Shown: positions 23,896 through 33,326 of the stretch, piece after piece | Position numbering within the stretch: position 1 is the stretch's first letter | Layout of the letters: each line of letters opens with the position of its first letter | Assembly (NCBI RefSeq): GCF_900129855.1 | Contig: NZ_LT670819.1 | Span: 7,874,001 to 7,938,000, forward strand | DNA length: 64,000 nucleotides | Direction of reading: 5' to 3' | Source: Streptomyces sp. 3214.6 | Lineage (GTDB): Bacteria > Actinomycetota > Actinomycetes > Streptomycetales > Streptomycetaceae | Notes under the pieces: model-generated | Told to the model about the DNA's origin: nothing | Seen by the model: only the letters and a program-made list of their open reading frames with translations | The model's database searches: none | Translations under genes and position numbers: made by a program

Positions 23896-24993
23896 ATGTC
23901 CCGTGCTCGTCTGCCTCTTGCCGCGCTCTCGCTGGCCTCCGTCTCCGCCCTCGTCCTCGCCGGCTGCGCGCAGTCCACGGACGCCTCGAAGGACACCGGC
24001 GACACGGCCGCCTCGGCCTCGGCGGCCACCGGCAAGAAGCCCGCCCCGTTCAGCGCGGGCGCGGTCAAGGTGGCCCTGGTCCGGCAGAGCGGCGCCGGCG
24101 ACTACTTCGAGCAGTGGGGCAACGGCGCGAAGGCCCAGGCCAAGGCCCTCGGCATCGACCTGACCGTGTACGACGCCCAGGCCGACAACGCCAAGCAGGC
24201 CACCGACCTGTCCTCGGCGATCAACTCCGGCGCGAAGGCGATCATCATCGACCACGGCTTCCCGGCGACGATCCAGCCGGAGATCGACAAGGCCGTGCAG
24301 AAGGGCATCAAGGTCGTCGTCTACGACGTGGAGACCGCCACCAAGGGCGTCGTCTCCACCAAGCAGGACGACGCGAGCATGGCGCAGGCCGTCCTCGACG
24401 TGATGGCCAAGGAGGTCGGCAAGAACGCCGAGGTCGGCTACGTCAACGTGGCCGGCTACGCGGCCCTCGACAAGCGCGACACCGTCTGGAAGTCCACGGT
24501 GACCTCCGAGGCCTGGAAGCAGCAGTTCAAGGTCGGCAAGGTCACCGACTCCACGGCCACCGACAACGTTCCCCTGGTCTCCGCCGCGCTGACCCAGCAC
24601 TCCGACGTGGCCGGTGTGTTCGCGCCCTACGACGAGCTCGCCAAGGGCACCGTCCTCGCCGTGCAGAACAAGAAGCTCCAGGACAAGGTGAAGGTCTTCG
24701 GCGCGGACGTCTCCAACGCCGACATCCAGCAGATGACCGCCGCCGACAGCCCCTGGGTAGCCACGGCGGGCACCGACCCGTCCGCCGTCGGCGCGGCCGT
24801 CGTCCGCACCACCGCCCTGGAGCTGGCCGGCCAGTTGAACAAGACCTCCGTCGAGTTCCCGGCCGTCGCCATCACCCAGGACTTCCTGCGCGAGAAGAAG
24901 ATCGCGAACATGGACCAGCTGCGCGAGGCGCTGCCCGCGCTGAACCTGTCGCAGGTCTCCACCGCCGACTGGATCTCGAATGTCGCCCACTGA
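23896..24993 (+). CDS. Sugar-type ABC substrate-binding lipoprotein, probable methylthioribose binder
   Basis: A 365-residue lipoprotein of the ribose/galactose-binding (Peripla_BP_4) type. The signal MSRARLPLAALSLASVSALV leads to the lipobox LAGC (Cys about residue 24). The mature fold shows VALVRQSGAGDYFEQWGNGAKAQAK, IIIDHGFPATIQPEIDKAVQKG and the usual hinge regions. It is followed, with a 14-nt overlap, by its ATPase, then by the permease and mtnK. That gene order is what the SEED-type annotation calls the predicted 5-methylthioribose transporter. CTGGAG lies 9 nt before the ATG. The ligand is inferred from mtnK and not from binding-site residues. Confidence 0.88.
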   Translation: MSRARLPLAALSLASVSALVLAGCAQSTDASKDTGDTAASASAATGKKPAPFSAGAVKVALVRQSGAGDYFEQWGNGAKAQAKALGIDLTVYDAQADNAKQATDLSSAINSGAKAIIIDHGFPATIQPEIDKAVQKGIKVVVYDVETATKGVVSTKQDDASMAQAVLDVMAKEVGKNAEVGYVNVAGYAALDKRDTVWKSTVTSEAWKQQFKVGKVTDSTATDNVPLVSAALTQHSDVAGVFAPYDELAKGTVLAVQNKKLQDKVKVFGADVSNADIQQMTAADSPWVATAGTDPSAVGAAVVRTTALELAGQLNKTSVEFPAVAITQDFLREKKIANMDQLREALPALNLSQVSTADWISNVAH

Positions 24994-26506
24994 CACCGGG
25001 GCTCCGGCCGTCGGCCTGACCGACGTCAGCATGGCCTTCGGCGGCAAGACGGTCCTCGCCTCCATCTCGCTGGGCATCGCCCCGGGCAGCGTGGTCGCGC
25101 TGCTCGGCGCCAACGGCGCCGGCAAGTCCACCCTGATCAAGATCCTGTCCGGGGTGCACACCGACCACGGGGGAGAGGTGCGGGTCGACGGCTCCCGGGC
25201 CGCCCTCGACTCTCCCCTCGCCGCCCGCCGGTTGGGCATCCAGACGGTGCACCAGCGGATCGGCGAGGGCATCGTGCCCGGCCTCACGGTCGCCGAGAAC
25301 CTGGTCTTCGAGGAGCTTGCGCAGAAACGCGGAAACCCGTTTCTCAACGGCCGCAGGACGCTGGCCCGCGCCCGCGAGATCCAGGCCGGTCTCGGACTGG
25401 ACTGGAGTGACGCGGTGTTGAAGCAGGACGTCGCCGAACTCGGCATCTCCGACCGGCAGTTGCTGATCCTCGCCCGCGCCCTGGCGACCCGCCCCCGCCT
25501 GCTCATCCTCGACGAGCCGACCTCCGCGCTCTCCGCCACCGAGGCGCAGCGGCTGTTCGCGCTCGTCGAGCGGATGCGCGAGGACGGCATCGCCGTGCTG
25601 TACGTCTCCCATCGGCTCGGCGAGATCGACGCGCTCGCCGACCGGCTGGTCGTCCTGCGCGACGGTCTCCTCACCGAGGACCAGGCCAAGCCCTTCGACT
25701 GGGACGCGGCGCTGCGCGCGATGCTGGCCCAGGCCCAGGAGACGACGACGGCGCGCCCGGTGCGGGAAGGGGCCGCGGGCGAGGTGGCGCTGTCGTTGCG
25801 TGGTGTCCGCCTCTTCGAAGGCCGGGCACCTCTCGACCTCGACATCCGCACCGGCGAAGTCACCGGTGTGGTCGGCCTGTTGGGAGCGGGCAAGACCGAG
25901 CTGGCCCGCGGCCTGTTCGGCGCCGAGCCCTTCGCCACGGGCGCGGTCGAGCTGGACGGCAAGGCGTTCGCGCCCCGCCGGCCCTCCGATGCCATCCGCG
26001 CCGGCGTCCACCTGGTCCCCGAGGACCGGCACGCCGACGCCCTCGTCCCCGGCTGGTCGCTGGCGCAGAACATATCGCTTCCGTTCCTGAAGTCCCTCTC
26101 CCGGGCCGGTCTCGTCAACCGGTCGAAGGAGGACGCCCTCGGCCGCGACACGATCGACGCCCTCGGTGTCGTCACCCGCGACGAGCACAGCACCGTCGAG
26201 GAGCTGTCCGGCGGCAACCAGCAGAAGGTCGTCGTCGGCCGCTGGCTCGCCGAGACCCCCCGTGTCCTCATCCTGGACGAGCCGTTCCGAGGCGTGGACA
26301 TCGGCGCGCGGCGCGACATCGGCCGCCGGGCGCGCGCCCTGGCCGCCGAGGGCTCGGCCGTCCTCGTCCTGTCCGCCGACGTCGACGAGGTCCTGGAGGT
26401 CGCCGACCGGGTCGTCGTCCTCGCCGCCGGTGAGGTCCACCTCGACGCGTACGGCGAAGACGCGGAGCGCGACCGCGTGATCCAGACCATCTCGGCGTCC
26501 GTCTGA
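24980..26506 (+). CDS. Sugar-type ABC importer ATPase (two domains)
   Basis: A 508-residue protein with two ABC domains. Domain 1: LLGANGAGKSTLIKILSG (Walker A about residues 39-46), LGISDRQLLILARAL (signature region) and LLILDEPTSALSATE (Walker B). Domain 2: VVGLLGAGKTELARGLFG, LSGGNQQKVVVGRWL (intact signature) and VLILDEPFRGVDIGAR. It is the RbsA/XylG class that energises ribose-type importers. It starts inside the lipoprotein gene's end (overlap 14 nt), and the permease follows after 38 nt. Confidence 0.92.
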   Translation: MSPTDTGAPAVGLTDVSMAFGGKTVLASISLGIAPGSVVALLGANGAGKSTLIKILSGVHTDHGGEVRVDGSRAALDSPLAARRLGIQTVHQRIGEGIVPGLTVAENLVFEELAQKRGNPFLNGRRTLARAREIQAGLGLDWSDAVLKQDVAELGISDRQLLILARALATRPRLLILDEPTSALSATEAQRLFALVERMREDGIAVLYVSHRLGEIDALADRLVVLRDGLLTEDQAKPFDWDAALRAMLAQAQETTTARPVREGAAGEVALSLRGVRLFEGRAPLDLDIRTGEVTGVVGLLGAGKTELARGLFGAEPFATGAVELDGKAFAPRRPSDAIRAGVHLVPEDRHADALVPGWSLAQNISLPFLKSLSRAGLVNRSKEDALGRDTIDALGVVTRDEHSTVEELSGGNQQKVVVGRWLAETPRVLILDEPFRGVDIGARRDIGRRARALAAEGSAVLVLSADVDEVLEVADRVVVLAAGEVHLDAYGEDAERDRVIQTISASV

Positions 26507-26544
26507 CGCCGGCCCGCCCCCACGAAGGCCCAGGAAAGCACCCC

Positions 26545-27591
26545 ATGACCACCACCCAGAGCACCGAGGTCCCCACCAAGGCGGCGATCCCGCCGGCGAC
26601 CTCCACCGCGGTGCGCGTCCAGAACGCCGTCATCAAGTACGGCTTCATCTTCGTGACGGTCGCGCTGTTCCTGTACTTCGCGCTGAGCGAGGGCTCCTTC
26701 CGCGAGTCGGCGACCCTCCTCGACACCCTGCGGTACGTCTCCGTCGCCGCGATCCTCGGCCTCGGCGTCACCCTCACCATGGCCGTCGGCGGAATGGACA
26801 TGTCGGTCGGCGCGGTCGCCGGCCTCGGCGTGTCCGTCGCCGCCCAGACGATGGTCGTCTTCAACCAGGTCGGCACCGTCGCGATCCTCGCCGTCCTGGT
26901 GGCGGGCGCGCTCGCGGGCCTGCTCAACGCGCTGCTGATCGTCGTCCTGAAGATCCCCGACATGCTCGCCACGCTCGGCACCATGTTCGTGATCCAGGGC
27001 AGCAAACTGATCCTCGTGGACGGCCAGTCGATCACCCCGGGCATGACCATGTCCGACGGCTCGACGGCCCCCGGCAGGTTCACCGCCGGCTTCCTGAAGA
27101 TCGACCGCGGCACGGTCGCCGGCATCCCGATCTCCGTGCTGATCTTCGGCGGCCTGACGATCGCCGCCTGGGTCTTCCTCGCCCGCACCCGCTGGGGCCG
27201 CGTCCTGTACGCCATCGGCGCCAACCCCGAGGCCGCCCGCCTGGCCGGCATCCGCGTCGGCGCCTACCGCGCGCTGGCGTACGTCATCTCCGGTGTCCTG
27301 GCCTCGGTGGGCGGCCTGATCCTGGCGTCCAGGATCGGCCAGGGCGATGTGTCGGCCGGTACCTCCCAGCTGCTGGAGGCGGTGGCGGTGGCGCTCGTCG
27401 GCACGTCCGTCCTGGGGCGCGGCCGTCCGAACGTCTGGGGTACGGCCCTTGGCGCGGTGCTCATCGGCATCATCACCACCGGCCTCACCATCAAGGGCCT
27501 GCCGTACTACACCCAGGACGTCGTCGAGGGCGCGGTGCTGATCCTCGCCCTGGTCTTCAGCTTCACCCTGTCCAAGCGCCGCACCGCATAA
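26545..27591 (+). CDS. Sugar-type ABC importer permease
   Basis: A 348-residue RbsC-family membrane permease with about 8-10 hydrophobic segments. Diagnostic stretches are LGVTLTMAVGGMDMSVGAVAGLG, ALLIVVLKIPDMLATLGTMFVIQG and YAIGANPEAARLAGIRVGAYR with the conserved EAARLAGI loop. It forms a homodimeric channel in this class. Its ATG follows AGGAAAGCACCCC, and mtnK begins 15 nt after its stop. Confidence 0.92.
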   Translation: MTTTQSTEVPTKAAIPPATSTAVRVQNAVIKYGFIFVTVALFLYFALSEGSFRESATLLDTLRYVSVAAILGLGVTLTMAVGGMDMSVGAVAGLGVSVAAQTMVVFNQVGTVAILAVLVAGALAGLLNALLIVVLKIPDMLATLGTMFVIQGSKLILVDGQSITPGMTMSDGSTAPGRFTAGFLKIDRGTVAGIPISVLIFGGLTIAAWVFLARTRWGRVLYAIGANPEAARLAGIRVGAYRALAYVISGVLASVGGLILASRIGQGDVSAGTSQLLEAVAVALVGTSVLGRGRPNVWGTALGAVLIGIITTGLTIKGLPYYTQDVVEGAVLILALVFSFTLSKRRTA

Positions 27592-27606
27592 GGGAGTTCA
27601 CCGACC

Positions 27607-28776
27607 ATGGGCTACCGCATCCTGGAGACCGACGACATCCCCGCGTACCTGCGCGAGCGGGGCCATTGGGAGGACGTGACCGACATCCACGTCCGCGAGG
27701 TCTCGGACGGCAACATGAACCGCGTGTTCCTGGCCTCCTCCGCCGACGGCACCCGCAGCCTCGCCGTCAAGCAGGCGCTGCCCTGGGTCCGCGTCGCCGG
27801 CCCCTCCTGGCCGATGAACCCCGACCGCGCCGACGCCGAGGCCCGCGCCTACGAACAGGTCGCCAAGGTCGCCCCCGACAAGATCCCGGCGATCCACGGC
27901 TACGACCCCGAGAACTACGCCCTCGTCATGGAGGACATGTCCGACCTGGAGGTCCTGCGCACGCTCCTGAACGAGGGTGCGTCGTACGGCCCGCACACCT
28001 CGGCCCGGATCGGTGAGTTCGTCGCCCAGTTCTCCTTCGCCACCAGCGACTTCGGCATGGAGTCGGCAGACCGCAAAGCGCTGATCGCGGCCTCCGTCAG
28101 CCCCGAACTCTGCAAGATCACCGAGGACGTCGTCCTGTCCGAGCCGTACATCGAGCACGAACACAACCACTGGCACGAGGGACTGGACGACCTGGCGGCG
28201 GAGTTCCGCGCGGACGCGACGCTCCGCACGGAGGTGGCCGACCTCCGCCACACCTTCATGACCAGCGCCCAGGCCCTCCTCCACGGCGACCTGCACACCG
28301 GCAGCGTGATGGTCGGCACCCGCGAAGGCGCCCCCGTCGTCCGGGTCTTCGACCCCGAGTTCTCCTTCGTCGGCCCGATCGGCTACGACCTCGGCCTGTA
28401 CTGGGCCAACGTCCTGGTCTCGGAGGAACGGGCGCGGGCGCTGGGCTCCTTGAGTGACCACGCCGACCAACTCGGCTTGTCCTGGACGGCGTTCGAGACA
28501 GAGTTCCGCCGCCTCTGGCCGACGAGGGTCGACACCTTCTTCGACGACGCGTACCTGGACCGCTTCCTGCGCAGGGTTTGGACAGAGTCGATCGGCTACG
28601 CAGGCACGGAAATCATCCGCAGAATCATCGGCTTCGCCCACCTGACCGACCTCACGACCCTCCCGGACCCGGTCCCGGCGTCCCGCAGAGCACTGCTGCT
28701 GGGGCGCGAACTGATCGTGCGCCGCGAGGAGTTGAGTAACGCGAACGATGTAAGGGCGCTGGGGGAACCGACCTAG
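27607..28776 (+). CDS. mtnK: S-methyl-5-thioribose kinase
   Basis: A 389-residue aminoglycoside-phosphotransferase-fold kinase. MtnK uses ATP to make methylthioribose-1-phosphate, the substrate of MtnA. The G-loop is DGNMN (34-38), the ATP-binding Lys is in SLAVKQ (about 55), the catalytic loop is HGDLHTGSVM (226-235) and the metal-binding motif DPEFSFVGPIGYD (249-261). The last motif and the Trp-rich block AGPSWPMNPDRA are typical of MtnK and separate it from other kinases of the fold. Length is normal. It is the last gene of the importer operon; a hairpin ends the unit. With no methylthioadenosine nucleosidase in the window, its substrate is most simply imported methylthioribose. Confidence 0.94.
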   Translation: MGYRILETDDIPAYLRERGHWEDVTDIHVREVSDGNMNRVFLASSADGTRSLAVKQALPWVRVAGPSWPMNPDRADAEARAYEQVAKVAPDKIPAIHGYDPENYALVMEDMSDLEVLRTLLNEGASYGPHTSARIGEFVAQFSFATSDFGMESADRKALIAASVSPELCKITEDVVLSEPYIEHEHNHWHEGLDDLAAEFRADATLRTEVADLRHTFMTSAQALLHGDLHTGSVMVGTREGAPVVRVFDPEFSFVGPIGYDLGLYWANVLVSEERARALGSLSDHADQLGLSWTAFETEFRRLWPTRVDTFFDDAYLDRFLRRVWTESIGYAGTEIIRRIIGFAHLTDLTTLPDPVPASRRALLLGRELIVRREELSNANDVRALGEPT

Positions 28777-28848
28777 GGGCGCGGGGCTGAAGCGATGTGC
28801 GGCTCCGCCGCGTGGGCGCGCCCAGCCTCAACGCACCCGCAGACGGCA

Positions 28849-28887
28849 TGAAGGGGCGGCCCCCCCCAACGAGGAGCCGCCCCTTCA
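28849..28887. terminator. Bidirectional terminator between mtnK and glpD
   Basis: TGAAGGGGCGGC pairs with GCCGCCCCTTCA (12 bp) over a 15-nt loop that contains eight consecutive C residues. Confidence 0.85.
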
Positions 28888-28898
28888 CGCCGTACCGC

Positions 28899-30515
28899 CT
28901 ACTTCTTGTCGAGCAGATCCTGCACCTTCGCGCGGACATCGTCCGTGGCCAGACCGCGGATCGTCAGCGTCGTACGACGACGCAGGACGTCGTCCGCCGT
29001 CTCCGCCCACTCGTTGTCCCGCGCGTACACGACCTGCGCCCAGATCTCGGGCGCATCCGGATGCACTCGCTCACCCAGCTCAGGGTTCTCGTTCGCCAGC
29101 CGGGCGATGTCGAACGCCAGCGACCCGTAGTGCGTAGCAAGGTGCTTCGCCGTGTCGGCGGCCATCCGCGGACCGGGCGCCGGGTTGTCGACCAGCAGCC
29201 GGTGCGCGACCGCACGCGGGTTCGCGACCCCCGGCAGCGGCAGCTTCTTCGGCAGCGAGGAGATCGGCTCGAAGTCGTCACCCAGCGGAGCGCCCGGCAG
29301 CGCCTCCAGCTTCTTCATGACGGTACGGCCGATGTGCCGGAACGTCGTCCACTTGCCGCCGGCGACGGACAGCATGCCGCCCCTGCCCTCGGTCACGACC
29401 GTCTCGCGCTTGGCCTTCGCCGTGTCGCCGGGGCCACCCGGCAGCACGCGCAGGCCCGCGAACGAGTACGTGATCAGGTCCCGGGACAGCTGCTGGTCGC
29501 GGATGGAGAACGCGGCCTCGTCGAGTATCTGGGCCGTGTCCTTCTCGGTGACCGCGACGTCCGCCGGGTCGCCCTCGAACTCCTCGTCGGTGGTGCCGAG
29601 CAGCAGCATGTCCTCCCAGGGGAGGGCGAAGGTGATGCGGTACTTGTCGATGGGGGTCGCGAGCGCGGCCTTCCACGGAGCCGTCCGCTTCAGGACCAGG
29701 TGCGCGCCCTTCGACAGACGGATGGACGGCGCCGCGTTCGGGTCCTCCATCCTGCGCAGGTGATCGACCCACGGGCCGGTCGCGTTGAGCACCAGACGCG
29801 CGCTCACACCGAACTCGTCGCCGGACTGCCGGTCGCGCAGCTCCGCGCCCGTCACCCGCCCCTTGGTGAACCGCAGACCGGTCACCTCGGCGTGGTTGAG
29901 GACCACCGCGCCCGCCTCGACGGCCGCACGGACCGTCATCAGCGCCATGCGCGCGTCGTTCATCTGGTCGTCGCCGTAGACGGCGACGGCCTTGAGGTTG
30001 TCGGTGCGCAACTCGGGCACGTCCTGCGCGGCCTTGGCCGGGGACAGCAGGTGGCCGACGCCGTCACCGAACGCCGACAGCGCGGAGTAGGCGAAGACGC
30101 CCGCCCCGAGCTTCGCCGCGCCGTGCGGCCCGCCCTTGTACACGGGGAGGTAGAACGTGAGCGGGTTCGCCAGGTGGGGGGCCACCTGGCGGGAGACCGC
30201 ACGGCGCTCGAAGTGGTTCTCCGCCACCAGCTTCACCGCGCCGGTCTGCAGGTAGCGCAGACCGCCGTGGAGCAGCTTGGAGGAGGCGGAGGAGGTGGCG
30301 CCGGCGAAGTCGCCGGCGTCGACCAGGGCCACCCTGAGGCCGGACTGCGCGGCGTGCCAGGCGGTGGAGATGCCCAGGATGCCGCCGCCGATCACGAGGA
30401 GGTCGTACGACGCCTTGGAGAGCTGCTCCCGGGTCTCGGCGCGGCTCGGGTTGGAGCCGGAGGCCGGGCGCGTACCGAGGGCAGGCACGGACTGCAGGGT
30501 GGTCTGACTGGTCAT
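28899..30515 (-). CDS. glpD: Aerobic glycerol-3-phosphate dehydrogenase
   Basis: A 538-residue FAD enzyme that oxidises glycerol-3-phosphate to dihydroxyacetone phosphate and passes electrons to quinone. The FAD-binding GxGxxG is in LLVIGGGILGISTAWHAAQSG (residues 39-59). The blocks LLHGGLRYLQTGAVKLVAE, GPWVDHL and FAGLRVLPGGPGD are typical of GlpD. The C-terminal helical domain matches bacterial GlpD length. It is the third structural gene of the gylR-glpF-glpK-glpD row (gylB in older Streptomyces naming) and ends next to the terminator shared with mtnK. Confidence 0.95.
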   Translation of the reverse strand: MTSQTTLQSVPALGTRPASGSNPSRAETREQLSKASYDLLVIGGGILGISTAWHAAQSGLRVALVDAGDFAGATSSASSKLLHGGLRYLQTGAVKLVAENHFERRAVSRQVAPHLANPLTFYLPVYKGGPHGAAKLGAGVFAYSALSAFGDGVGHLLSPAKAAQDVPELRTDNLKAVAVYGDDQMNDARMALMTVRAAVEAGAVVLNHAEVTGLRFTKGRVTGAELRDRQSGDEFGVSARLVLNATGPWVDHLRRMEDPNAAPSIRLSKGAHLVLKRTAPWKAALATPIDKYRITFALPWEDMLLLGTTDEEFEGDPADVAVTEKDTAQILDEAAFSIRDQQLSRDLITYSFAGLRVLPGGPGDTAKAKRETVVTEGRGGMLSVAGGKWTTFRHIGRTVMKKLEALPGAPLGDDFEPISSLPKKLPLPGVANPRAVAHRLLVDNPAPGPRMAADTAKHLATHYGSLAFDIARLANENPELGERVHPDAPEIWAQVVYARDNEWAETADDVLRRRTTLTIRGLATDDVRAKVQDLLDKK

Positions 30516-30566
30516 TTCGGGTTCTTACTCCTCATCAGAGCGTGCTGAGCCTACGAGTGGCTCTCG

Positions 30567-32108
30567 TCAGCTCTCTTCGTCCTCGAGCCAGCCCATCGTC
30601 CGCTCCACGGCCTTGAGCCAGCTCTTGTACTCACGGTCGCGGGCGTCCGCGTCCATGCGGGGGGTCCACTCGGCGGCCCGACGCCAGTTGGCGCGCAGGT
30701 CGTCGGTGCTGGTCCAGAAGCCGACGGCGAGACCGGCGGCGTAGGCGGCGCCGAGGCAGGTGGTCTCGGCGACCATCGGGCGCACCACGGGGGCGTCCAG
30801 GAAGTCCGAGAGGGTCTGCATCAGCAGGTTGTTGGAGGTCATGCCGCCGTCGACCTTGAGGGCCGCGAGCTCGACGCCCGAGTCCTTCGTCATGGCGTCG
30901 GTGATCTCACGGGTCTGCCAGGCGGTGGCCTCCAGGACGGCGCGCGCGAGGTGCGCCTTGGTGACGTACCGGGTCAGGCCGGCGATCACACCGCGGGCGT
31001 CGGAGCGCCAGTACGGGGCGAACAGACCGGAGAAGGCCGGCACGAAGTAGGCGCCGCCGTTGTCCTCGACGGAGAGCGCGAGCGTCTCGATCTCGGCGGC
31101 GGTGGAGATCAGGCCCATCTGGTCGCGCATCCACTGCACCAGCGAACCGGTGACGGCGATCGAGCCCTCGAGGGCGTAGACCGGGGCGTCCTCGCCGATG
31201 CGGTAGCCGACGGTGGTGAGCAGGCCGGAGTAGGAGTTGATGATCTTCTCACCGGTGTTCATGAGCATGAACGTGCCGGTGCCGTACGTCGACTTGGCCT
31301 CGCCCTCGGCGAAACAGGTCTGGCCGAACAGGGCCGCCTGCTGGTCGCCGAGCGCGGACGCGACCGGGATGCCGCCGAGCAGGTCGCCCAGCTTGCCGCC
31401 GGTGACCTCGCCGTAGACCTCGGCGGAGGAGCGGATCTCGGGGAGCATCGACAGCGGGACGCCTATGGACTCGGCGATCTTCTCGTCCCACTCCAGCGTG
31501 TGGAGGTTCATGAGCAGGGTGCGGGAGGCGTTGGTGACGTCGGTGACGTGGCGGCCGCCGTTGACACCGCCGGTCAGGTTCCAGATGACCCAGCTGTCCA
31601 TGGTGCCGAAGAGGATGTCGCCGGCCTCGGCGCGCTCGCGCAGGCCCTCGACGTTGTCCAGCAGCCAGCGGGCCTTGGGCCCGGCGAAGTAGGAGGCCAG
31701 CGGCAGGCCGGTCTCGCGGCGGAAGCGGTCCTGGCCGACGTTGCGGCCGAGCTCCTTGCAGAGTGCGTCGGTGCGGGTGTCCTGCCAGACGATGGCGTTG
31801 TGGACGGGCTCACCGGTGTTCTTGTCCCACAGCAGCGTGGTCTCACGCTGGTTGGTGATGCCGATGGCCTTGATGTCGTCACGGGTGATGCCGGCCTTCT
31901 CGATGGCTCCGGCGACGACTTCCTGGACGTTGGTCCAGATCTCGTTGGCGTTGTGCTCGACCCAGCCCGGCTTCGGGAAGATCTGCTCGTGCTCCTTCTG
32001 GTCGACGGAGACGATCCGGCCGTCCCGGTCGAAGACGATGCAGCGGGAGGAGGTGGTGCCCTGGTCGATGGCGGCGATGAACGGGCCGGCGGTGTGCGCG
32101 TCGGTCAC
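30567..32108 (-). CDS. glpK: Glycerol kinase
   Basis: A 513-residue FGGY-family kinase that makes sn-glycerol-3-phosphate from glycerol and ATP. The phosphate-binding start FIAAIDQGTTSSRCIVFDRDG (9-29) and the substrate segment GWVEHNANEIW are near the N-terminus. Later come AIVWQDTRTDALC, SALGDQQAALFGQTCF and the C-terminal DGGMTSNNLLMQ adenosine motif. Length and motifs are canonical. It lies 51 bp upstream of glpD and 74 bp downstream of glpF in the same direction. It corresponds to gylA of the Streptomyces glycerol operon. Confidence 0.97.
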   Translation of the reverse strand: MTDAHTAGPFIAAIDQGTTSSRCIVFDRDGRIVSVDQKEHEQIFPKPGWVEHNANEIWTNVQEVVAGAIEKAGITRDDIKAIGITNQRETTLLWDKNTGEPVHNAIVWQDTRTDALCKELGRNVGQDRFRRETGLPLASYFAGPKARWLLDNVEGLRERAEAGDILFGTMDSWVIWNLTGGVNGGRHVTDVTNASRTLLMNLHTLEWDEKIAESIGVPLSMLPEIRSSAEVYGEVTGGKLGDLLGGIPVASALGDQQAALFGQTCFAEGEAKSTYGTGTFMLMNTGEKIINSYSGLLTTVGYRIGEDAPVYALEGSIAVTGSLVQWMRDQMGLISTAAEIETLALSVEDNGGAYFVPAFSGLFAPYWRSDARGVIAGLTRYVTKAHLARAVLEATAWQTREITDAMTKDSGVELAALKVDGGMTSNNLLMQTLSDFLDAPVVRPMVAETTCLGAAYAAGLAVGFWTSTDDLRANWRRAAEWTPRMDADARDREYKSWLKAVERTMGWLEDEES

Positions 32109-32182
32109 TGTGTGCTCCTGGGGTTCCGTGGTTGAGGGGCTGTCTTTACGGCGCTGCTGACTACAGGGTGTGGCTGGTGCTC

Positions 32183-32977
32183 TTAAGCAAAAGCGACGTT
32201 GTAGATGCCTGCAGCGATCGCGCCGCCGATCAGCGGGCCGACCACCGGGATCCAGGCGTAGCTCCAGTCGGAGCCGCCCTTGTTGGGCAGGGGCAGGAGG
32301 GCGTGCACGATGCGCGGACCGAGGTCACGGGCCGGGTTGATCGCGTAGCCGGTCGGGCCGCCGAGGGACAGACCGATCGAGACGACGACGAGCGCGGTGA
32401 TCAGGGCGCCCAGGTTGCCGAGGCCGTTGCCCTTGTCGTTGAGGCCCTGGGTGAGGACGGCCAGCACCAGCACGATGGTGCCGATGATCTCCGTGGCCAG
32501 GTTCTGCCAGACGACGCGGATCTCCGGGCCGGTGGAGAAGATGCCGAGGACCGGGCCGGCGCCCTGTTCCTGCGCTTCGACGGCCTTGACCTTCGTGGAC
32601 TGCGCGCCCGGACCGCCGACGATCTCCTTGTCGGTGAGGTGCGCGTGGAACTGGCCGTAGTAGGCGACCCAGACCAGGGTGGCGCCGATGGCGGCGCCGA
32701 GCAGCTGTCCGCCCCAGTAGACCGGAACGTTGCTCCAGTCGTCGTCCTTGATCGCGAGTGCGAGGGTGACCGCCGGGTTGAGGTGGGCGCCGGAGAGGGG
32801 CGCCGAGGTGTAGACGGCCGTCAGAACGGCGAAACCCCACCCGAAGGTGATGGCGAGCCAGCCGGCGTTGCGGGCCTTGGAGGCCTTCAGCGTCACGGCG
32901 GCGCAGACGCCGCCGCCGAGCAGGATGAGTATGGCGGTACCGATGGTCTCGCCGATGAAGATGTCGGAGCTGGACAC
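32183..32977 (-). CDS. glpF: Glycerol uptake facilitator (aquaglyceroporin)
   Basis: A 264-residue MIP-family channel for glycerol. The two half-helix motifs are SGAHLNPAVTLALAIKD and GYAINPARDLGPR; the Asp after the second NPAR is the glycerol-channel hallmark. Six membrane segments can be traced. The gene corresponds to gylC and is the first structural gene after gylR. The 402-bp gap upstream carries a -10 TAGAGT (33082-33087, minus strand) and a probable GylR operator at 33107-33123 overlapping the -35 region. Confidence 0.95.
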   Translation of the reverse strand: MSSSDIFIGETIGTAILILLGGGVCAAVTLKASKARNAGWLAITFGWGFAVLTAVYTSAPLSGAHLNPAVTLALAIKDDDWSNVPVYWGGQLLGAAIGATLVWVAYYGQFHAHLTDKEIVGGPGAQSTKVKAVEAQEQGAGPVLGIFSTGPEIRVVWQNLATEIIGTIVLVLAVLTQGLNDKGNGLGNLGALITALVVVSIGLSLGGPTGYAINPARDLGPRIVHALLPLPNKGGSDWSYAWIPVVGPLIGGAIAAGIYNVAFA

Positions 32978-33106
32978 CCGCGACTCCTTTGTCCTTCGTC
33001 CAGGGAAGCCGAACCCCGGGTCCCGCCGGGGGTTCGAGCGCCCTCGGGGGTGAGAGCGATGCCGGCCTTTGGCGTTGTCACACTCTAGCGTGTATTGCCG
33101 TTAGGT

Positions 33107-33123
33107 GTTCGACAATGCCGACC
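33107..33123. promoter_or_regulatory. Probable GylR operator before glpF
   Basis: GTTCGACAATGCCGACC is an imperfect 17-bp palindrome. It matches, at 14 of 17 positions, the site GTTCGGCAATGTCGAAC in front of gylR. It lies 20-36 bp upstream of the glpF -10, which suits repression by an IclR-family protein. Confidence 0.6.
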
Positions 33124-33179
33124 GATGGACGGGAGTCTTGCTGCGGCGTTACGTGTGCGTCAAGAGTGCTGTTGTCGAA

Positions 33180-33208
33180 AACTCGATCGTTATTGATCGA
33201 TGCGAGTT
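33180..33208. repeat. Imperfect dyad in the gylR-glpF gap
   Basis: AACTCGATCG pairs with CGATGCGAGTT (one bulge) over an AT-rich loop (TTATTGAT). A nested TCGATC...GATCGA is also present. It may end the gylR transcript or bind a regulator. Confidence 0.45.
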
Positions 33209-33326
33209 ATCGATCTTCGGGATGGTGCGCACACTCTCGCCCTTTTTGTTCGTATACGAGGACGTTTCAGCGTATGCCACGGGCCCGAGCGGCGTCCTGC
33301 CGTCCGGGCCTGCTCTCACGGACTTC

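Noticed and set aside
24163..24163. Alternative gene for the importer lipoprotein in the other plus frames
   Set aside because: These frames lack the lipobox and binding-protein motifs that frame 23896-24993 has.
23566..26541. A long minus-strand frame across the sugar-type importer genes
   Set aside because: It overlaps three well-supported plus-strand genes and its product is Arg/Ser-rich noise. Only its last 16 codons were kept, as a doubtful mini-ORF before mtnD.
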